In this document: piece after piece, positions 10,148 to 16,841 of the stretch
How positions within the stretch are numbered: position 1 is the first letter of the stretch
How the letters are laid out: every line of letters begins with the position of its first letter
Source: a virus
Virus record (IMG/VR): IMGVR_UViG_3300021440_000141
Location: 1 to 20,883 of that record
Strand: one strand, 5' to 3'
DNA length: 20,883 nt
Made by a program: the position numbers and the translations under genes
The notes under the pieces: model-generated
Seen by the model: the letters and a program-made list of their open reading frames with translations, nothing else
The model's database searches: none
What the model was told of the DNA's origin: nothing

Positions 10148-10152
10148 TTATC
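10145..10152 (-). promoter_or_regulatory. T4-type late promoter (GATAAATA) for the giant gene
   Basis: The minus strand reads GATAAATA, seven of eight bases of the T4 late core TATAAATA. With T4 spacing, transcription would start near 10139 and leave a leader of about 32 bases before ATG at 10107. The same octamer occurs in the two other long gaps in front of minus-strand genes here. T4-type late promoters are read by RNA polymerase carrying the phage sigma gp55 and the clamp-coactivator gp33; those genes are not in this window. Confidence 0.6.
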
Positions 10153-10176
10153 ATAGAAATTATCTACCTATATAAT

Positions 10177-13100
10177 TCAGACGCGGAGGTTTTGATCTGT
10201 CAAATTGTCTACGATTTGAACGTTATTCACGGTAGCAGTTGATAAAAATAACTCTGTAGGTGTCGCTACAATTTCGAACAAGTTACCAAATTGTGAATTA
10301 GCATTGTTAGGAACAATAACAACCGAACTAATAATTCTCGAAAGCTGCTGGTGGATAAATGCGGCTAATTCTGTGTAGAAGAATTTCTCACCAAAGTCCC
10401 AGTTTCTAATATCAAAATAAGTATCAATTGCCTGAATTACCTGTGTCTTGACTTCGTTATCACTTATGTTAGTTGATGGTGCCTTAACAACCTTAAATGT
10501 TGCCTGTAATTCCGATTCTGCAGTAGTTCCAAATAACAATTTAAATGTTCCCGAATTCCACACCATAGCATCGCTAACCATTTTATATTTGTCAAGATCC
10601 TGAAATTGTATTCTCAATTCTTCGGTGGTAGGTGGTGAAGGAAAGGTTAATGCACTTCCATTTGAATTTTTCCAGACGATAACATCTCTATAGTAACTGT
10701 CAGTAATAACAATCATATCAATGATGTTTGTTACAGATGGATCAATTCGCTGATCGATAGGAGCATAATGACTCCATTTGAAATACAACGGGATTCTCTC
10801 GAGTGTTGGTACCGTTGTATTCTGTGTAAATACCTTTCCATTCTTATCGAAGTGATACCTATCTATGCTCTGTAGTATATACCTACCTGTGGGATAATTT
10901 ACAAGATCATTTGTATCTTCAAAATTCAATGCGTAATACACACCAAATCCAGGCGGACTAATAGATGATAAGATATATGACTTATTAAAGAAATAATTTT
11001 TCATTATATCTTGTTTATCTACTACTGAATCTGTTCCTGCCATCCACGGGAATGTAGATACATCGTTGTTGAAAAATGCTGTCAGTTGATTTGCAATCGT
11101 TGCATCTGTACCTGGGTATGGTGGAGAGACAGGAGCCCAGTTAAATTCTATCTGTGATAAATTGTTAACAAACATCAAATCAACTTCATCCATATATACG
11201 TAAATAAACCCAGGGGTTATTACTGTACCGGGGTCTAAAATTTCAGATGTCAATGTCAATTGCATATTAGCAATGTAGGGCGGACTATACAACAATGTAG
11301 GATTTGTTGGATTAACGGGGAAGTAAACAAATAAATCTCCGGTATAATTTTCGAGAAGGGTGTTCCAATTACATACCCAAGGACGTGTGGTTTGATATCC
11401 AGTAACTTCATTATCAACCAGTTCAAATACAATTCTATCAGTTGGTGTAATAATTCGATCAAATCCCTCCGGATCGTCAGGAATACCGTCACTATCGGAG
11501 TCTACCAATGAAACTTCAACCTTAGATGTATCTAAATATCCGTCGTCTTGAATAAACACTCCTGTGATGTTGAATGGCACCTGTACTTTCAGAAAGTTGT
11601 TCGGTGGATCTGTTATTACAGGTTCATTATTATTAACTGTGTTATTTGTATTAACAAGTGGCATAATTTCTATACTATCTTGTAATGCAAGGCCTGTAGC
11701 ACTATCGATAACAACTTGATTAGGTTCCCAGAAGAATCTAACATTTCTATAAGATTCAAATACATAAACTCGACCACGACCAGTGATATCATAGGTAGTA
11801 GTTCCTATTTGGTTGTTGCTTGCAATTGCAACATAGAGTAGACCACCAGCTGCATTTGGTGCCCAATCTGAATAAATTGAGCCAGGAAGTGGGTCTGCAT
11901 ATTCCCATGGTTGGTCAACTTGGTTTGACAATCCGGGGGTTGCTGTTGTTGATGTGTGCCATTCATTTGTCAGCAAATCATAATATAACCAGAACGAAAT
12001 TCCTGCATTAATTGCCAGGGTAATTTCGTCAATTTCGGTTGTGGTCAAATCATTTCTAAATGCTGGATATACCTTTAATGCCTGAAATGTGTTTTGTTCT
12101 TCTTTTCCTAATTCGATAGGGCCTACATTTGCAAAAGGATTCAATGGATTAACAACTAATGGCAGTCCGTATTGAATTACTGAATTAACCGGCACAGAAT
12201 TGATCGTTAACGGTGATGCAAGATTGCCCATATTCAATACTGAGCCATCTGTTATAAATCCCCATGGCTGATATGTTCCGCCGTTGACATTGAGTGGATT
12301 TAACGTGTTTACTAATATCTGGGAATTATCTGTTGCAGGACTATCGCTAAAGAAACCCGTGTCATTCTTAAACTTTACTGGGCTTGTTTTCCAGAATAAA
12401 GAAAGACTTGGGTCACCAACGGTAGGCACCAAATCTAAAAGAGAACGGCCGGTGTTTGGTGGATTGACCCTAATTTTCTCCTCAAACTGCAAAAGATATT
12501 CGTCGTAGAAGAATGTGCTTATCTTACTATTTCTTAATACTTCTTGTATTGTATTAATAAGAATAGTTTCAATATTACCTGAATTGCTCGAATCCTCAAT
12601 AACTTGTGCCAACACATTTTGATTATCTCTAAACAATGCACCGTCTTGACCGAAGATAATCAAATCTCTGTGAAAGCCGGTAGGATCATTTAAATCAAGG
12701 TAACGGCTCTGTCCACTATAGGTTCTGTTAATTGCCTGTAGTTTAGCAATCTGGTTTCCGTATACCAACGGTAATACATTATAGTCACTACCGTTGACCA
12801 TACGAGATTGTGTAGAAAATACTTCTGGGGCACGAAGTTTAATCTGTTCATCGGTTTCGGTTGCAGCAGCATTACCGATAGTCTGTTCAAGATTGAATAC
12901 AATACGTAATGTGTAATTCTGTAGATCCGACCCGATATAAGGAATGTTGATTTGCAAACCTTGTGCATCTGTAGGACGAATTACGAGTGCCTGATTTGCA
13001 CTAATACGAACCCAGAATCTAAATAGCCCTGTAGGAACATTGCCAAAGTTACCATCGGCAAATCTAACAGTTACGGTATCATTTGCACCAGAGATAGCTG

Positions 13101-14091
13101 AGAAAATATTTCTCTCAGAAAACTGAATACTATTGTAGATAATATTTTCACCTGCAAGGGCTGGAACTTTGGCCCACTGTGATAATACATTACCGCTCTG
13201 GTCTGTTTCCTGAACATAGACGTCGGTTTGGTTAATATTTTGTATTTCGATAGGGAATAGTCTATTAGGAACAGGAAACTCAAAGTTGGTATCAATGTTA
13301 ATTAGATTACCCTGTTTGAAGTACAAGAAGAATCCGGTGTTAGCAGATGATACACCTAGACTATCATTTCTATAAATGAAGTTAAATGCATTTGCAGGAT
13401 TTGGATGTCTTTCAAAGATTGTTTCGTTTGTAACAAAATCTGGATTGCAAACGTCAATTGGATATTGTTGCCCATTTATGCTGATGTTTGTTGAGTAGGC
13501 TACACTTAGACCTGTAACGTTGTTTAGTTGGTATAGATCGGTCGGAATTCCGCCGATCTTGCCACTCTTTGTAGGACGACCAAACGGGTTAAGTGAACTA
13601 AATGCTGCATTACAAATCTGTATAAACTGATCAAACCAATCTGGATTGTTTTGATCATTCCAGAAGACTGTTACGTCGTTGATGTTTACACCATTTGCAT
13701 CTGTTAATGGTTGGTCTGTCTGTACAGCGGCAATCTTAAATAGACCACTTGCGGGAATATTTCTGCTAGGTACATAATTGACCATCTGTGCCAAACGAAT
13801 GACACTTTCTCTACGTTCAGCAGTATCAATGAAATTTTCGCGACTATTTAGGTCAGTTCTAAATGCAAGGCTTGTTCCGAAGTATGCAAGCAATTCAATA
13901 ATTGCAATAAATTCAGAACTTTCAATGTAGTCGTTAAAATCTTCAGGATAATAGGTCTGAATATAATTGATTAGAGCCTGCTTTAGAGTATCGAAGTCAT
14001 AAGCAGTATAATCGATGAATTGGTATGCTTTAAAGACTTTCTTATAGTCCTCGGCAGCGAATAGGTTTGACTGGCGAATTGATTCTGACAT
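10177..14091 (-). CDS. 6: Baseplate wedge protein gp6, extended form
   Basis: The 1304-residue product starts MSESIRQSNLFAAEDYKKVF. Its N-terminal block, including ENFIDTAERRESVIRLAQMV and YVPSRNIPASG (roughly residues 84-116), is characteristic of gp6 from T4-like phages. The C-terminal block (about 1150-1304) has the expected NWDFGEKFFYTELAAFI segment. In T4, gp6 dimers with gp7 form the inner baseplate ring and interact with gp25 and gp53. T4 gp6 is about 660 residues, so some 600 extra residues appear to sit in the middle. Within them an acidic loop, D864-S-D-S-D-G-I-P-D-D-P-E875, resembles a calcium-binding thrombospondin-3 or EF-hand-like loop. The start codon overlaps the gp25 stop by one base (TAATG), implying coupled translation; purine-rich AGAGAGAC lies upstream. 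The identity is secure, the insert's role unknown. Confidence 0.93.
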   Translation of the reverse strand: MSESIRQSNLFAAEDYKKVFKAYQFIDYTAYDFDTLKQALINYIQTYYPEDFNDYIESSEFIAIIELLAYFGTSLAFRTDLNSRENFIDTAERRESVIRLAQMVNYVPSRNIPASGLFKIAAVQTDQPLTDANGVNINDVTVFWNDQNNPDWFDQFIQICNAAFSSLNPFGRPTKSGKIGGIPTDLYQLNNVTGLSVAYSTNISINGQQYPIDVCNPDFVTNETIFERHPNPANAFNFIYRNDSLGVSSANTGFFLYFKQGNLINIDTNFEFPVPNRLFPIEIQNINQTDVYVQETDQSGNVLSQWAKVPALAGENIIYNSIQFSERNIFSAISGANDTVTVRFADGNFGNVPTGLFRFWVRISANQALVIRPTDAQGLQINIPYIGSDLQNYTLRIVFNLEQTIGNAAATETDEQIKLRAPEVFSTQSRMVNGSDYNVLPLVYGNQIAKLQAINRTYSGQSRYLDLNDPTGFHRDLIIFGQDGALFRDNQNVLAQVIEDSSNSGNIETILINTIQEVLRNSKISTFFYDEYLLQFEEKIRVNPPNTGRSLLDLVPTVGDPSLSLFWKTSPVKFKNDTGFFSDSPATDNSQILVNTLNPLNVNGGTYQPWGFITDGSVLNMGNLASPLTINSVPVNSVIQYGLPLVVNPLNPFANVGPIELGKEEQNTFQALKVYPAFRNDLTTTEIDEITLAINAGISFWLYYDLLTNEWHTSTTATPGLSNQVDQPWEYADPLPGSIYSDWAPNAAGGLLYVAIASNNQIGTTTYDITGRGRVYVFESYRNVRFFWEPNQVVIDSATGLALQDSIEIMPLVNTNNTVNNNEPVITDPPNNFLKVQVPFNITGVFIQDDGYLDTSKVEVSLVDSDSDGIPDDPEGFDRIITPTDRIVFELVDNEVTGYQTTRPWVCNWNTLLENYTGDLFVYFPVNPTNPTLLYSPPYIANMQLTLTSEILDPGTVITPGFIYVYMDEVDLMFVNNLSQIEFNWAPVSPPYPGTDATIANQLTAFFNNDVSTFPWMAGTDSVVDKQDIMKNYFFNKSYILSSISPPGFGVYYALNFEDTNDLVNYPTGRYILQSIDRYHFDKNGKVFTQNTTVPTLERIPLYFKWSHYAPIDQRIDPSVTNIIDMIVITDSYYRDVIVWKNSNGSALTFPSPPTTEELRIQFQDLDKYKMVSDAMVWNSGTFKLLFGTTAESELQATFKVVKAPSTNISDNEVKTQVIQAIDTYFDIRNWDFGEKFFYTELAAFIHQQLSRIISSVVIVPNNANSQFGNLFEIVATPTELFLSTATVNNVQIVDNLTDQNLRV

Positions 14092-14513
14092 TAGAAAGTC
14101 TCTCTATCTTTTAGGCTGAATGAAACAAATAGATTATCTGTTATCGATTCCGGTTTAAATAATAATACCATAATAACATTTAGTGCTTGATCTTCTTGGT
14201 ATACATCAACAGACACCAATTCAACACGTGGTTCGGATTGTATAACTCGAACAGCATCTTCAATAATTGCATTTTTAGTATACTCATCAAATGGATCAAA
14301 TAATAAATCGTAAATTCGAGTACCAAACGCAGGTAACATTACTCTTGCACCAAGTGGTGTGGCAAAGTGATTTAGGATATCACGTTTAACCAATTCAACG
14401 TTGGTTAGCGAATATGGTGGATTAGGTTGATTAACGGTATTAAAGCCAACAAAATATGGCACCCTTGTAATGCGTTGTTGTTGGACTAATCCTCGTTGAT
14501 TTTGTGCTGCCAT
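14091..14513 (-). CDS. 25: Baseplate wedge protein gp25 (sheath-initiation component)
   Basis: This 140-residue protein belongs to the gp25-like family shared by contractile phage tails and type VI secretion (TssE); T4 gp25 is 132 residues. Characteristic features are the central block LPAFGTRIYDLLFDPFDEYT (residues 60-79) and the conserved EPR motif at residues 94-96, followed by a beta-rich C-terminus. In T4 the family sits in the inner baseplate and contributes to nucleating the sheath. It was once called lysozyme-like, but no catalytic residues are expected or seen. It starts 51 bases after gp5 ends, behind a late-type promoter and an AGGGA SD (14518-14522), and its stop overlaps the gp6 start. 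Confidence 0.95.
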   Translation of the reverse strand: MAAQNQRGLVQQQRITRVPYFVGFNTVNQPNPPYSLTNVELVKRDILNHFATPLGARVMLPAFGTRIYDLLFDPFDEYTKNAIIEDAVRVIQSEPRVELVSVDVYQEDQALNVIMVLLFKPESITDNLFVSFSLKDRETF

Positions 14514-14528
14514 ATATTCCCTTTTTGT

Positions 14529-14536
14529 TATTTATC
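14529..14536 (-). promoter_or_regulatory. T4-type late promoter (GATAAATA) for gp25-gp6
   Basis: GATAAATA on the minus strand lies in the only sizeable gap between gp5 and gp6 (14514-14564). T4 spacing puts the start near 14523, leaving a very short leader (about 10 bases) that still contains the AGGGA SD at 14518-14522. No hairpin with a T-run is visible in this gap, so read-through from gp5 is also likely. Confidence 0.58.
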
Positions 14537-14564
14537 AAGAGAATTATATGGAGTGTTATTAATC

Positions 14565-16838
14565 CTATGATTGAGTTCGTCTATCACATCCGTTAGGATC
14601 AACATTTTGAACAATCATTGTTATAATTTTAGGACCGCGTGTACCGACCTGAGTAAACCACTTAGATTCTCTCAAAGATGCGCCGGCAAGATCATAATTT
14701 CCTGCCTTCATTGCTGCCAGGAATCTTACAAATTTGGCTAGTCTAGCTTCGCCCATGTTATAACATAGGTCAGCACATGCTCTTTTTCTTACATCTGATA
14801 AGTTACCCCAAACATCAATGCCTAACAATCTTTGGGCACCAGATATAGAAATAGGTGCATCTAACTGGAACCATGTGGATACCTGTGTTGGCGATATTGG
14901 TGTAGGAACGGGAAATTGTGGAATTTCATTTGTTCTTAATAGGTGTCCTATTCCGCCAGTTGGTAAACCTAATGAATCATTATATGAAACATATTTTACA
15001 CCTTCGTGAATCTTAAGCTGGCATTCATATGCCGCCATATTGAAATCTTTAGATACAACACTTTCTTTTGCCGGTGTTGTAGGAAGATCCTTGTTGTTGG
15101 CACCAGGATCAGTATTGGGTGCAGGCGATGTTGTATTTGGGTTACCTGGCCCTGCAGATCCCTGATAAGTTTTAGCACCTTCTGTTTGTGTCGGTTTATA
15201 TCCTGCAATAGATGCGAATGTAAATGTCTCGTGTTCGGGACATGGTTCGTAGGTTGGAAAGGTACTAACCGTTGTTTGAATACCTTCAGAATTTCTTTTG
15301 AATTTAGATTCTGGATCAGCCCATGTTGCAAGAATATTAACTTTCTGTGTTAGCTGTTTTACTTCTGCAGGTGTTACTGCTGGTGGAGTTGCAATGTTGA
15401 CTGCTGGTCCTGCGGTTCCCGGACCACCTGTTGTTGCACCAGGTCCGCTTCTTAGTCCCGGGAAATCTCCGACTATTGTTCCGGCTGTAATTCCGCCCGA
15501 TAAACTTAATGAACTACCGTTAATACTTGAATTTACACCTAGTGTATTACCTAATGCTGTTGCACCAGTAACATCGAGTGTGCCACGAATTTTTACTGCA
15601 CCAACATTTTTAATAGATGGTGCAGTTAGATTATATTCGCCGTCTGCACTCATATCAATTGTTCCGGTAACTTTTAATTCAAGATTTTCACCAATGGTAA
15701 TGTATGAATTTTTCTTAACGGTTGTATGAGTATTACCAAATGCCTGAGTTACAATATTGCCACCAATTCCCTTACCTTCACCGACATATTTGTAAAGTGG
15801 GATGGTAAGCGGTTTAGGAATATTATTGATATCATATGTAAAGGTTGTTGTAGAGTCTACGGTATCCTTGGCAGCTTTCATGAATATGTTCTGGCCAGCT
15901 TCAATATTGATATTTCTATCTGCACGTAAATTAATGTCTTGTTGAGCACGCATAGAAATATTTGCAGCACCAAAAATACTAACATTGCCATTTTGGTCCA
16001 TTTCTACCCAGGCTGTACCATCGCGGTTAATTAAATAGATAAATCCGTTTGTTTCATCTAATCTAATCTGTGCACCGGATTTTGTAGTAAGCTGAACATA
16101 TTCAGTTCCGGAACCGTCATCCATGATAAAGGACGATCCGCCTTTTCTACGAATATTATCCGGTGATGCATTCACATCAACCACAGGGCCCGGTGTAATG
16201 ATACCAAATACGTTACTTGGTGCCTCACGTCTTGCACTAGATGTTGTTACGCCGCGTCCCTGATCTGTTATAAGGCCCTGATTTCCTAATCCCTTAAACT
16301 TTGTTTTTTCGTAAGGCTTTATGGCCCTGTCGGGTATTGTAACCGATCTGTTATTCTTATTGTATTCTGCAATGGGAATTTCTTTCCCTGGATACTGCCA
16401 ATTCTTCACATTGGCGGCCATTGCCGGAACCATGTTATTCATGAACTGATCGTAGAGTGATCCAATCCAAATTCCTTTAGATGCATCGCCGTTAATAAAC
16501 ATTACCAGAACTTGGTTATTGATATCTGGTGGAACCATCCAGAATCCATAAGATGTCTGGGTCATATCAAAGTTCTGGTAATCAGTTTTACTAATTGTGT
16601 TGACGTTTGTGGCTCCAGCAAAAGGCGAACAATAATTTACTGTGATCCAAGATTGTTCTTCGAACGGAGGTGCACCAAATTCGGGAATCCATACCTGTAA
16701 TCTTCCCATCTTTTGAACGTCAGCTACGCCTTTAACAAACCCGACATATACACCGTATAGACCGGTTGTTCTGCCAAGTTGGCGACTTTGCTCGCTGGGT
16801 GTTGATCTCGTTGTTCGTGCGTTAGAATCTAATGCCAT
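14565..16838 (-). CDS. 5: Baseplate hub spike gp5 with C-terminal T4-type lysozyme domain
   Basis: The 757-residue protein forms the puncturing spike and digests peptidoglycan during entry. Residues about 25-135 form the gp5/VgrG OB-fold (GRLQVWIPEFG at 45-55, KGIWIGSLYDQ at 121-131). Residues about 235-460 contain beta-helix-like strands (NVSIFGAANISM, DINLRADRNINIEAGQNIFM, then ITIGENLELKVTGTIDM). A Pro/Gly/Thr/Asn-rich linker spans about 460-600. A T4-lysozyme (GH24) domain ends the protein: E612, D621 and T627 match the T4 catalytic E11, D20 and T26 with identical spacing, and CYNMGEARLAKF and ESKWFTQ match the helical lobe. In T4 gp5 the lysozyme lies between the OB-fold and the beta-helix, so the order is different here. 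The start is three bases after the stop of the preceding hub gene, suggesting coupling. Domain calls are from motif reading. Confidence 0.94.
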   Translation of the reverse strand: MALDSNARTTRSTPSEQSRQLGRTTGLYGVYVGFVKGVADVQKMGRLQVWIPEFGAPPFEEQSWITVNYCSPFAGATNVNTISKTDYQNFDMTQTSYGFWMVPPDINNQVLVMFINGDASKGIWIGSLYDQFMNNMVPAMAANVKNWQYPGKEIPIAEYNKNNRSVTIPDRAIKPYEKTKFKGLGNQGLITDQGRGVTTSSARREAPSNVFGIITPGPVVDVNASPDNIRRKGGSSFIMDDGSGTEYVQLTTKSGAQIRLDETNGFIYLINRDGTAWVEMDQNGNVSIFGAANISMRAQQDINLRADRNINIEAGQNIFMKAAKDTVDSTTTFTYDINNIPKPLTIPLYKYVGEGKGIGGNIVTQAFGNTHTTVKKNSYITIGENLELKVTGTIDMSADGEYNLTAPSIKNVGAVKIRGTLDVTGATALGNTLGVNSSINGSSLSLSGGITAGTIVGDFPGLRSGPGATTGGPGTAGPAVNIATPPAVTPAEVKQLTQKVNILATWADPESKFKRNSEGIQTTVSTFPTYEPCPEHETFTFASIAGYKPTQTEGAKTYQGSAGPGNPNTTSPAPNTDPGANNKDLPTTPAKESVVSKDFNMAAYECQLKIHEGVKYVSYNDSLGLPTGGIGHLLRTNEIPQFPVPTPISPTQVSTWFQLDAPISISGAQRLLGIDVWGNLSDVRKRACADLCYNMGEARLAKFVRFLAAMKAGNYDLAGASLRESKWFTQVGTRGPKIITMIVQNVDPNGCDRRTQS

Positions 16839-16841
16839 ATG

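Noticed and set aside
14091-14513. gp25 as an active lysozyme
   Set aside because: The old family name suggests this, but the protein has no catalytic Glu/Asp/Thr arrangement; the active-site triad in this module is in gp5.
14514-14564. Small gene or terminator between gp5 and gp25
   Set aside because: The gap is only 51 bases with no start codon plus SD pair of its own and no hairpin followed by T residues; only the late-type box is convincing.
15298-15729. Plus-strand frame of 143 codons opposite gp5
   Set aside because: It is antisense to the low-complexity linker and beta-helix of gp5, with no SD or promoter, so it is a shadow.
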